From contig JAZKGO010000143.1 of the NCBI GenBank assembly GCA_040385875.1, forward strand, positions 1 through 12,207: a stretch of 12,207 bases of DNA, given 5' to 3'. The DNA comes from JANMZR01 sp040385875 (lineage in GTDB: Bacteria > Bacteroidota > Bacteroidia > Cytophagales > Spirosomataceae). Every line of letters starts with the position of its first letter. The stretch's first letter is position 1. Below the pieces are notes generated by a model that was not told the origin of the DNA, did not search any database, and saw only the letters and a program-made list of their open reading frames with translations. Shown piece by piece: positions 6,955-12,207 of this stretch. The translations under genes were made by a program, and so were the position numbers.

Positions 6955-6996
6955 GCCTCAAGCGGTATGTTGATGAAGCCTGTTATATCTTAATTA

Positions 6997-7185
6997 TTAA
7001 GCGTTTTTCTCTGTTAAGATAGTATTCATTGTGGCAATTAATCTCCTTGACTGACGAATACGTAATGGATTCTCAATCGGTGATATTGCATGTGCAAATT
7101 TTAATCTATCCAAAGTTTCCTTTTCAACCAAAATTTGCTTTGCTAAATCTTCAGCGCTTAATTTTCTTATTTCTGAATTTTTCAT
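6997..7185 (-). CDS. rpmC: 50S ribosomal protein L29 (uL29)
   Basis: Small helical large-subunit protein beside the exit tunnel, next to L23, part of the platform where trigger factor, SRP and SecY dock. The 62-residue product begins MKNSEIRKLSAEDLAKQI and continues with a second helix containing LDRLKFAHAISPIENPLRIR. The third helix has RRLIATMNTILTE. The pattern of two long antiparallel helices joined by IENPxRIR is the standard L29 fold. It is 27 nt downstream of rplP, as in every S10 operon. There is no Shine-Dalgarno sequence; the leader is very T/A-rich. Short length and low conservation make L29 hard to recognise alone, but the position settles it. Confidence 0.97.
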   Translation of the reverse strand: MKNSEIRKLSAEDLAKQILVEKETLDRLKFAHAISPIENPLRIRQSRRLIATMNTILTEKNA

Positions 7186-7212
7186 TTTTAAATAAATGAG
7201 AAAAATTATTAA

Positions 7213-7641
7213 TTATGACTCCTGCTCAACGTAATCACGACGAACAATAAATGACGTTTTTAAAGGTAATTTTTGAGCTGCTAATCTAAGCGCCTCTTGT
7301 GCAATAGCTAAAGGTACACCTGACGATTCGAACAAAATGGTTCCTGGCTTCACGCAAGCAACCCAATATTCTGGTGCTCCTTTTCCTTTACCCATCCTTA
7401 CCTCAGCCGGCTTTTTTGTGATTGGTTTATCAGGAAAAATCCTAATCCAAACTTGGCCTTCACGCTTCATGGCACGAGTCACTGAAATACGAGCGGCCTC
7501 AATCTGACGAGCTGTAATTCTACCCGGCTCCAACGATTTGATAGCAAATGAACCGAAGTTAATCTCATGGCCACGGGTGGCCAATCCTTTTATCCTACCT
7601 TTCTGTTGCTTACGAAATTTCGTTCTTTTCGGCTGTAACAT
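7213..7641 (-). CDS. rplP: 50S ribosomal protein L16 (uL16)
   Basis: Late-binding large-subunit protein near the peptidyl-transferase centre and A-site tRNA elbow. The 142-residue product begins MLQPKRTKFRKQQKGRIKG. It contains GSFAIKSLEPGRITARQIEA (residues 30-49), VWIRIFPDKPITKKPAEVRM (64-83) and GKGKGAPEYWVACVKPG (84-100). Arg82 aligns with E. coli Arg81, the residue hydroxylated by RoxA/YcfD there; whether it is modified here is unknown. The C-terminus has LRLAAQKLPLKTSFIVRRD. It follows rpsC after 74 nt and precedes rpmC by 27 nt. The leader is A/T-rich without Shine-Dalgarno sequence. Confidence 0.98.
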   Translation of the reverse strand: MLQPKRTKFRKQQKGRIKGLATRGHEINFGSFAIKSLEPGRITARQIEAARISVTRAMKREGQVWIRIFPDKPITKKPAEVRMGKGKGAPEYWVACVKPGTILFESSGVPLAIAQEALRLAAQKLPLKTSFIVRRDYVEQES

Positions 7642-7715
7642 AATATTATTTGTATTTTATTTCTTCTAATTAATTGAATTTCGAAACTAAAAAAGAATGA
7701 ATTATAAAAAACTAA

Positions 7716-8540
7716 TTATCTTTTTCCTCCTCTGTTCGGGCCACCACCTGAGTTGCCTCTTCCTTTGTTGGCTCCGCCAGCTTTATTTTTATCCTCTTCT
7801 CCACCTCTTCCTCTTCTATCGTTTCTGCGATCGCCTCTGTCATTACCACCACCACGACTTTCGTTTGATGGAGTCGACTGAAGGCCCATGTTTGAATTCG
7901 GTGTTAAATCACGTTTGCCGTAAACCTCACCTTTAAATACCCAAACTTTAATACCGATTTTTCCGTAAACAGTTTGTGCTTCAGAGATAGCATAATCAAT
8001 ATCTGCTCTCAAAGTATGCAATGGTATTCTTCCTTCTTTGTATCCTTCTGAACGTGCCATTTCAGCACCACCTAAACGACCAGACAATTTCAATTTAATT
8101 CCTTGAGCGCCTAACCTCATTGCCGAAGCAATAGCTTGTTTCATTGCTCTACGGAAAGAAATACGAGCTTCTAATTGTTGAGCAATTGCCTCTCCAATTA
8201 ATTTGGCGTCGATCTCAGGTCGTTTGATTTCAAATATATTTATTTGAACATCTTTACTAGTGATTTTCTTTAACTCCTCTTTTATTTTATCAACTTCCTG
8301 ACCACCTTTTCCAATTACAACACCAGGTCTTGCAGTATTAATAGTAAGAGTAATCCTTTTAAGAGTACGCTCAATGATTACTTTAGAAATAGCACCTTTG
8401 GGTATACGGGCTTGCACATATCTTCTGATTTTCTCGTCTTCTACTAATTTGTCAGAAAAATTTCTTCCGCCGTACCAGCTAGAATCCCAACCACGAACGA
8501 TACCAAGTCGTAAACTAACAGGGTTTATTTTTTGTCCCAT
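7716..8540 (-). CDS. rpsC: 30S ribosomal protein S3 (uS3) with Arg/Gly-rich C-terminal tail
   Basis: Small-subunit head protein lining the mRNA entry tunnel and sharing helicase activity with S4 and S5. The N-terminus MGQKINPVSLRLGIVRGWDS is typical. The type-II KH domain spans about residues 38-110 with its GKGG loop at 77-80 in RPGVVIGKGGQEVDKI. The C-terminal domain has KLSGRLGGAEMARSE (151-165) and WVFKGEVYG (200-208). Family members often end near residue 210-235. Here a low-complexity tail of about 60 residues follows (213-274), rich in Gly, Arg, Asn and Asp, with repeated RGGG, RRGRGG and GGPNRGGKR elements, and it is predicted disordered by composition. Tails of this kind occur in some Bacteroidota S3 proteins. 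It lies between rplV (26 nt upstream) and rplP (74 nt downstream). Confidence 0.98.
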   Translation of the reverse strand: MGQKINPVSLRLGIVRGWDSSWYGGRNFSDKLVEDEKIRRYVQARIPKGAISKVIIERTLKRITLTINTARPGVVIGKGGQEVDKIKEELKKITSKDVQINIFEIKRPEIDAKLIGEAIAQQLEARISFRRAMKQAIASAMRLGAQGIKLKLSGRLGGAEMARSEGYKEGRIPLHTLRADIDYAISEAQTVYGKIGIKVWVFKGEVYGKRDLTPNSNMGLQSTPSNESRGGGNDRGDRRNDRRGRGGEEDKNKAGGANKGRGNSGGGPNRGGKR

Positions 8541-8566
8541 TTTGTTATTTTATAATTCCTTTACGT

Positions 8567-8944
8567 TTATGCTTCTTTAATTTCTTGAACCGGAGCTGCT
8601 ACATTATCTGAAGCAACCACAATTGTAATATGATTTGATCTCTTGCGTATCCTATGACCACGGCCTTGCGGTGCAGGGCGCAATCTTTTCAAATAGGAGC
8701 CTCCGTCTACCAAAATTGATTTCACATACAAATCTGCGGTCTCAATTTTTTCCTCTTCGTATTTGTTCTGCCAATTAGCGACAGCCGAAAGAAGGCATTT
8801 TTCCAACATTGTAGCCCCTACTTTAGGCTCGAATTTTAAAATTCCCAATGCTCTATTTACCTTTTGGCCTCTGATCATATCAGCTACTAACCTCATTTTA
8901 CGAGGTGAAGTAGGCACTTTTGTTAATTTTGCAACTGCTTCCAT
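8567..8944 (-). CDS. rplV: 50S ribosomal protein L22 (uL22)
   Basis: Binds all domains of 23S rRNA; its long beta-hairpin lines the polypeptide exit tunnel and forms its constriction with L4. The 125-residue product begins MEAVAKLTKVPTSPRKMRLV, then VADMIRGQKVNRALGIL (20-36) and the helical SAVANWQNKY (53-62). The tunnel hairpin lies at about residues 83-105, with SYLKRLRPAPQGRGHRIRKR. Length is within the family range. It follows rpsS after 49 nt and precedes rpsC by 26 nt. In other bacteria hairpin changes give macrolide resistance; nothing here looks altered. The leader is A/T-rich without Shine-Dalgarno sequence. Confidence 0.98.
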   Translation of the reverse strand: MEAVAKLTKVPTSPRKMRLVADMIRGQKVNRALGILKFEPKVGATMLEKCLLSAVANWQNKYEEEKIETADLYVKSILVDGGSYLKRLRPAPQGRGHRIRKRSNHITIVVASDNVAAPVQEIKEA

Positions 8945-8993
8945 AATAATATATGATAGTTTAAGATTTCGGTTTTGAAAAACCTATTCCTAT

Positions 8994-9272
8994 TTATTTC
9001 TTACCTTTATCTTTTTTACCAACGTGACCTCTGAAGTTTCTAGTAGGTGAAAATTCACCCAACTTGTGTCCAACCATGTTTTCAGTTACGTAAACTGGAA
9101 TAAACTTATTACCATTATGTACTGCAAATGTATGCCCCACAAAATCTGGAGAAATCATCGAACGACGAGACCAAGTTTTAATCACTGATTTTTTACTTGA
9201 GTCATTCATCACTTGCACCTTGTTGTCAAGGCGGTAATCAATATAAGGTCCTTTTTTTAATGAACGTGCCAT
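8994..9272 (-). CDS. rpsS: 30S ribosomal protein S19 (uS19)
   Basis: Small-subunit head protein that complexes with S13 and contacts tRNA and the 50S subunit. The 92-residue product begins MARSLKKGPYIDYRLDNKV. It holds KTWSRRSMISPDFVGHTFAV (residues 32-51) and the C-terminal signature at 62-83, including ENMVGHKLGEFSPTRNFRG, with a Lys-rich tail. Its ATG follows rplB by only 3 nt, and those 3 nt are a second TAA stop. rplB and rpsS therefore share one reading frame across TAA-TAA-ATG. There is no Shine-Dalgarno sequence in the A-rich end of rplB, so rpsS is probably translated by re-initiation or coupling after L2 (inference). The 49-nt gap to rplV is ordinary. Confidence 0.98.
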   Translation of the reverse strand: MARSLKKGPYIDYRLDNKVQVMNDSSKKSVIKTWSRRSMISPDFVGHTFAVHNGNKFIPVYVTENMVGHKLGEFSPTRNFRGHVGKKDKGKK

Positions 9273-9275
9273 TTA

Positions 9276-10103
9276 TTATTTTTTTCTTCTGCTTATAATT
9301 AAACGATTCGTACTCTTTTTCTTTTCACGAGTTTTCTTACCTTTTGCTAGTAAGCCTTTGCGTGAACGTGGGTGACCTCCTGACGAACGTCCTTCACCTC
9401 CACCCATTGGGTGATCAACTGGGTTCATTGCTACACCTCTTACTCTTGGTCTGCGACCCAACCAACGGTTTCTACCAGCTTTACCTAAGTTCACATTCAT
9501 GTGATCAGCATTGGATACTGACCCTACTGTGGCAAGGCATTTTGCTAAAACCATTCTCATTTCACCTGAAGGCAATTTGATAGTGGCGTATTTACCATCA
9601 CGAGCTAAAAGCTGTGCATAAGTTCCGGCTGAACGAGCCATTTCAGCTCCCATACCAGGTCTTAATTCAATATTATGAATAATAGTACCAAGAGGCATAT
9701 TTGAAAGTGGTAACGTATTACCTACTTCTGGTGCTACACTTGTACCTGAAATTACTGTTTTTCCTACTTTCAAGCCCTGAGGTGCGATGATATAGGCTTT
9801 TTCGCCATCAGAATATTCGATCAAAGCAATACGTGCTGTACGGTTTGGATCATATTCTATTGTAAGAACAGTAGCCGGCACGTCGAATTTAGTTCTATTA
9901 AAATCGATTACACGATATCTACGTTTGTGGCCACCGCCTCTATAGCGCATGGTACGATGGCCGTCGTTATTACGTCCACCTGTTCTTTTTATCACCTCTA
10001 ATAGAGGCTTGTATGGCTTTGAAGCCGTCAATTCCTCAAAAGTCGGGGCAATTCTTTGCCTTTGACCGGGAGTTGTTGGATTTATTTTTCTAATTGCTGC
10101 CAT
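9276..10103 (-). CDS. rplB: 50S ribosomal protein L2 (uL2)
   Basis: One of the most conserved large-subunit proteins, needed for subunit association, tRNA binding and peptidyl-transferase activity. The 275-residue product has the N-terminal basic arm. An OB-like domain carries RNNDGHRTMRYRGGGHKRRY (residues 44-63) and IEYDPNRTARIALI (82-95). An SH3-like domain holds GAEMARSAGTYAQLLARDGK (152-171) and LGRRPRVRGVAMNPVDHPMG (215-234). Asp230-His231 corresponds to the E. coli Asp228-His229 pair linked to activity. GGGEGRSSGGHPRSRKG follows, and then a basic tail ending ISRRKK. The 68-nt gap from rplW contains no recognised signal. It ends in tandem in-frame TAA codons immediately before rpsS. Confidence 0.99.
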   Translation of the reverse strand: MAAIRKINPTTPGQRQRIAPTFEELTASKPYKPLLEVIKRTGGRNNDGHRTMRYRGGGHKRRYRVIDFNRTKFDVPATVLTIEYDPNRTARIALIEYSDGEKAYIIAPQGLKVGKTVISGTSVAPEVGNTLPLSNMPLGTIIHNIELRPGMGAEMARSAGTYAQLLARDGKYATIKLPSGEMRMVLAKCLATVGSVSNADHMNVNLGKAGRNRWLGRRPRVRGVAMNPVDHPMGGGEGRSSGGHPRSRKGLLAKGKKTREKKKSTNRLIISRRKK

Positions 10104-10171
10104 TTAATGTCCAGATTATCAGGCTGGTGCCTATACCTATTGAATACTTGTATTAACTATACTCTTGCTAA

Positions 10172-10459
10172 TTATAAACCTTGGTAAAAATCAATTATTT
10201 CACCTTTTGCTACGGTTACTACTGCACGCTTAGTAGTTTGGGTCAACCCAGAAGTTACTTTAGTTTTTGTACTTCTTGATCTTTTTTTACCAATTTGTTT
10301 TAGTGTATTTACACTTTTCACTTCCACTCCGTACATTTTCTTCACTTCCTTGGCTATTTCAATTTTATTAGCTTTAGGATCAACGATAAATGTGTACTTT
10401 CCAGCTGCATTCATCGCAGTGTATTTTTCGGTAAGTACTGGCTTTTTAATTATGCTCAT
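10172..10459 (-). CDS. rplW: 50S ribosomal protein L23 (uL23)
   Basis: Large-subunit protein at the exit of the nascent-chain tunnel and the main docking site for trigger factor, SRP and the SecY channel. The 95-residue product begins MSIIKKPVLTEKYTAMNA, whose IIKKPVLTEK is the family start motif. It then has KYTFIVDPKANKIEIAKEVK (residues 21-40) and the strand MYGVEVKSVNTL (42-53). The basic loop GKKRSRSTKTK (57-67) enters rRNA. The C-terminus RAVVTVAKGEIIDFYQGL is conserved. It follows rplD after 49 nt and precedes rplB by 68 nt. The leader is A/T-rich without Shine-Dalgarno sequence. Confidence 0.98.
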   Translation of the reverse strand: MSIIKKPVLTEKYTAMNAAGKYTFIVDPKANKIEIAKEVKKMYGVEVKSVNTLKQIGKKRSRSTKTKVTSGLTQTTKRAVVTVAKGEIIDFYQGL

Positions 10460-10508
10460 TTTTGTATTTATCTAATTCTGTTAAATATCTAAATAGATAC
10501 TCTAAAGA

Positions 10509-11135
10509 TTAACTTAATGAAGTTTGGATTTTCTCAACTGCTGATTCTAAAATCAACAATCTATCTGCATTTACAACATCGTAGGTATTCAAACTATCTA
10601 CTGATACCACTCTATTTTTAGGAATGTTACGACCTGACAAATAAATGTTTTTATCAATAGTAGGTAAAATCAAAAGTGTTTTAGAATTACTAAATTCAAA
10701 TGCACTTAAAATATCTAAATACGATTTTGTTTTGGGTGCCTCAAAAGTAAAGTTTTCAAGAATTGAAATCTTTCCATTTTGAGCTTTATCAGCCAATGCT
10801 GATTTACGAGCCAATACTTTTACTTTTTTATTCAATTTGAAATCGTAATCTCTTACACGTGGTCCAAACACTCTACCACCGCCTTTCATCAAAGGAGATT
10901 TCATTGAACCTGCTCTAGCTCCACCAGTACCTTTTTGCTTTTTAAGCTTTTTGGTAGTACGTGACACTTCAGCTTTTTCTTTGGCTTTGTGAGTACCTTG
11001 GCGTTGGTTAGCTAAAAAATGCTTTACATCTAACCAAACAACGTGCTCATTCGGAGCTACGCCAAATATTTCGTCGGAAAGGCTGATTTTATTTCCAGTC
11101 TCTTTACCTTTTATATTATATATTGAAAGTTCCAT
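10509..11135 (-). CDS. rplD: 50S ribosomal protein L4 (uL4)
   Basis: Large-subunit protein whose extended loop forms the exit-tunnel constriction with L22. The 208-residue product starts MELSIYNIKGKETGNKISL. The globular domain contains NEHVVWLDVKHFLANQRQGT (residues 29-48). The long basic loop at about 45-100 includes KKLKKQKGTGGARAGSMKSP (62-81) and GGGRVFGPRVRDY (85-97). The C-terminal Rossmann-like part has KVKVLARKSALADKA (104-118) and runs to 208. In E. coli L4 represses its own S10 operon by attenuation and translational control. Here rpsJ is absent upstream and no homologous leader can be claimed. It lies 25 nt after rplC and 49 nt before rplW, with no Shine-Dalgarno sequence. Confidence 0.98.
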   Translation of the reverse strand: MELSIYNIKGKETGNKISLSDEIFGVAPNEHVVWLDVKHFLANQRQGTHKAKEKAEVSRTTKKLKKQKGTGGARAGSMKSPLMKGGGRVFGPRVRDYDFKLNKKVKVLARKSALADKAQNGKISILENFTFEAPKTKSYLDILSAFEFSNSKTLLILPTIDKNIYLSGRNIPKNRVVSVDSLNTYDVVNADRLLILESAVEKIQTSLS

Positions 11136-11160
11136 ATTTTAAGAATAATTAAAAGATCAA

Positions 11161-11778
11161 CTATTTTTCAAGGATTACAAATGAATTTTTTGCTCCTGGA
11201 ATTGATCCTGAAACTACGATCAAATTTTTATCAGAAATAACTTTTAGTACTTGAAGGTTTTGTATTTTTACTCTGATGCCTCCTAAGCGGCCTGCCATAC
11301 GAATACCTTTGAAAACTCTTGATGGGAATGAACATGCACCAATTGAACCTGGGTGACGACCACGATTGTGCTGTCCGTGAGTTTGACCTCCAACACCAGC
11401 AAATCCGTGGCGTTTTACAACTCCTTGAAATCCTTTTCCTTTAGAGGTACCAATTGCATCTACGAAATCGCCTACTGCAAATAGCTCTGAAGTAACAGAA
11501 TCGCCTAATGAAAGTGGAAACTCAAATCCTTTAAACTCAACTACTTTGCGTTTTGGTGCAGTGTTTGCTTTTGCAAAATGCCCAATCAATGGCTTTGTAG
11601 TGTGTTTTTCTTTTTTATCGCCAAAACCTAATTGAATCGCATTGTATCCATCAGTTTCGACTGTCTTTACTTGTGTTACTACACAAGGGCCGGCTTCGAT
11701 TAGCGTACATGGTACAATAGTACCATCGTTGTTGTAGAGGCTAGTCATTCCGATTTTTTTTCCTATTATTCCGGACAT
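11161..11778 (-). CDS. rplC: 50S ribosomal protein L3 (uL3)
   Basis: Early-assembly large-subunit protein whose tip reaches the peptidyl-transferase centre. The start at 11778 gives 205 residues beginning MSGIIGKKIGMTSLY, the usual L3 start. The frame is open back to an ATG at 11838, but the 20 extra residues (MFKVLANQKRLIITFYKTDK) match nothing in L3 and begin just downstream of the likely transcription start, so I reject them. The core has GTSKGKGFQGVVKRHGFAG (residues 110-128). The tip region, about 125-165, contains GGQTHGQHNRGRHPGSIG and SRVFKGIRMAGRLGG. It is the first recognised gene of the cluster here; rpsJ does not precede it. A promoter-like site lies 83-113 nt upstream. Stop codon is TAG. 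Confidence 0.97.
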   Translation of the reverse strand: MSGIIGKKIGMTSLYNNDGTIVPCTLIEAGPCVVTQVKTVETDGYNAIQLGFGDKKEKHTTKPLIGHFAKANTAPKRKVVEFKGFEFPLSLGDSVTSELFAVGDFVDAIGTSKGKGFQGVVKRHGFAGVGGQTHGQHNRGRHPGSIGACSFPSRVFKGIRMAGRLGGIRVKIQNLQVLKVISDKNLIVVSGSIPGAKNSFVILEK

Positions 11779-11860
11779 TTTATCTGTTTTATAAAACGTA
11801 ATTATTAATCTTTTTTGATTTGCTAAAACTTTGAACACGAGGTCTCAAAATTTCGGACTG

Positions 11861-11891
11861 CAAAGGTCGGCATTTTAATTTGAAAATCAAA
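11861..11891 (-). promoter_or_regulatory. Candidate Bacteroidota promoter for the rplC operon
   Basis: On the minus strand there is a GACCTTTGC box (TTTG part at 11864-11861, box to 11868) that matches the -7 consensus TAnnTTTG except for its first base. A TTTG at 11891-11888 lies 19 nt upstream, the spacing expected between the -33 and -7 elements of primary-sigma promoters in this phylum. Transcription would start near 11855, giving a leader of roughly 75-80 nt before rplC. The location in the gap before the first ribosomal gene supports it. No experimental start site is known to me. Confidence 0.6.
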
Positions 11892-11892
11892 T
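11878..11892. repeat. Short inverted repeat over the -33 element of the rplC promoter
   Basis: ATTTGA, three A, then TCAAAT forms a 6-bp perfect inverted repeat. It covers the TTTG proposed as the -33 element. It could be an operator half-site pair, a weak transcription-end hairpin for the ORF upstream, or chance in A/T-rich DNA. No T-run follows it on the minus strand, which argues against a terminator. Confidence 0.35.
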
Positions 11893-11910
11893 CGATTATT
11901 CAAAAAAACC

Positions 11911-12102
11911 TTAATTTTTAGAATGGAGTAAATACGAAGCGACGGGAAAACACACTAATACTGTGTTTGGACCGTGTAGCTTAATATTAAGTTTTGCAGC
12001 TGGGCATTCAGTGATTGCAATTCTAATACCAGTTCTAACACTAATTGTTTTCCCATTTAGAACAAATTGAAAATCAGAGGTTTTACTATGTTCTGCCAAC
12101 AT
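11911..12102 (-). CDS. Unrecognised 63-residue protein, possible
   Basis: I do not recognise this product and assign no function. The ATG at 12102 opens 63 codons ending in TAA, with a sequence beginning MLAEHSKTSDFQFVLNGKTI and ending SYLLHSKN. It has two cysteines (33 and 51), no obvious signal peptide, and a strand-like pattern (FQFVLNGKTISV, GIRIAIT, KLNIKL, NTVLVCF). Reasons to consider it real: it lies on the operon strand and its codons are A/T-ending like its neighbours. A very good promoter box (TATCTTTGC) also sits about 40 nt upstream of the ATG. Reasons for doubt: it is short, it has no family match I know, it has no Shine-Dalgarno sequence (not informative in this phylum), and the same stretch holds inverted repeats that would fit an RNA leader. 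It occupies the position where rpsJ would be expected, but it is not S10. Confidence 0.4.
   Translation of the reverse strand: MLAEHSKTSDFQFVLNGKTISVRTGIRIAITECPAAKLNIKLHGPNTVLVCFPVASYLLHSKN
11948..11968 (-). repeat. 7-bp stem, 7-nt loop inverted repeat inside the unrecognised ORF
   Basis: AAACACA and TGTGTTT pair perfectly across a 7-nt loop. On the minus strand the second arm is followed by TCCCG, so it is not a classic intrinsic terminator. A 12-nt perfect palindrome, CTTAATATTAAG, lies 11 nt upstream in the reading direction at 11980-11991. Together they hint at a structured RNA before rplC, but both could be chance. Confidence 0.3.
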
Positions 12103-12140
12103 TAAGTAAAATAGCTATGTAGCTGTATCTGAATGGGAGT

Positions 12141-12149
12141 GCAAAGATA
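12141..12149 (-). promoter_or_regulatory. Candidate -7 promoter box upstream of the 63-codon ORF
   Basis: On the minus strand this reads TATCTTTGC, a perfect match to the TAnnTTTG box of Bacteroidota promoters including the frequent trailing C. No TTTG is found at the ideal 19-21 nt upstream; the nearest suitable TTTG is 30 nt away, so the -33 element is weak. Transcription would start near 12134, giving a leader of about 30 nt before the ATG at 12102. The DNA upstream (12150-12207) is very A/T-rich and has no gene on either strand that I can support. Confidence 0.55.
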
Positions 12150-12207
12150 CAAAAAAAATTAATACTTGATAATTTATTGCAAAAAATAATTAAAATATTT
12201 TTCTGGG

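Noticed and set aside
7697..7936. Plus-strand open frame of 79 codons opposite the S3 tail
   Set aside because: It mirrors the Gly/Arg-rich repeats of S3, giving Leu/His/Cys-rich nonsense, and no independent signal precedes it.
11779..11838. 20-residue N-terminal extension of L3
   Set aside because: The added residues match no L3, they begin near the proposed transcription start, and the conserved MSGIIGKKIGMT start follows.
11902..11925. Intrinsic terminator after the 63-codon ORF
   Set aside because: A run of seven T follows the stop on the minus strand, but the only stem before it is a few A-T pairs, too weak to call.
11911..12102. The unknown ORF as rpsJ
   Set aside because: S10 is about 100 residues with a conserved GPIPLPT-type loop; none of this is present.
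1..12207. Mobile elements, CRISPR, tRNA or rRNA genes, defence system
   Set aside because: No transposase, spaced direct repeats, cloverleaf or rRNA sequence was seen; nearly all of the window is conserved ribosomal-protein coding sequence.

Overview
The window is the head and middle of the S10/spc ribosomal-protein supercluster of a member of the Bacteroidota. It reads entirely from the minus strand, so transcription runs from high to low coordinates. The assignment to Bacteroidota rests on four things: secY is followed directly by map (no adk); Shine-Dalgarno sequences are almost absent and A/T-rich leaders precede most starts; promoter-like TAnnTTTG boxes sit in the gaps; and the L2, L3, L15 and S14 sequences look like that phylum. 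Order and family are not resolved.

Layout in the direction of transcription: a 5' region (12207-11779) with two promoter-like sites and one unrecognised 63-codon ORF (12102-11911). Then follow rplC, rplD, rplW, rplB, rpsS, rplV, rpsC, rplP, rpmC, rpsQ (S10 part), rplN, rplX, rplE, rpsN, rpsH, rplF, rplR, rpsE, rpmD, rplO, secY (spc part) and the start of map, which runs off the window at position 1. Gaps between genes are 3 to 109 nt with no strand switch, as in one long operon. rpsJ, which normally precedes rplC, is not in its usual place.

The genes work together. Thirteen large-subunit and seven small-subunit proteins build the peptidyl-transferase surroundings (L2, L3, L4, L16), the exit-tunnel rim (L22, L23, L24, L29), the central protuberance (L5, L18) and the 30S body and head (S3, S5, S8, S14, S17, S19). 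SecY forms the membrane channel that docks at the L23/L24/L29 rim. Methionine aminopeptidase trims nascent chains at the same exit.

I see no mobile element, CRISPR array, defence system, tRNA or rRNA. The core is ordinary and strongly conserved, and I do not find an undescribed system. The points most worth a second look are the region in front of rplC, a candidate internal promoter before rpsH, the in-frame rplB-rpsS junction with two stop codons, and the Arg/Gly-rich tail of S3.
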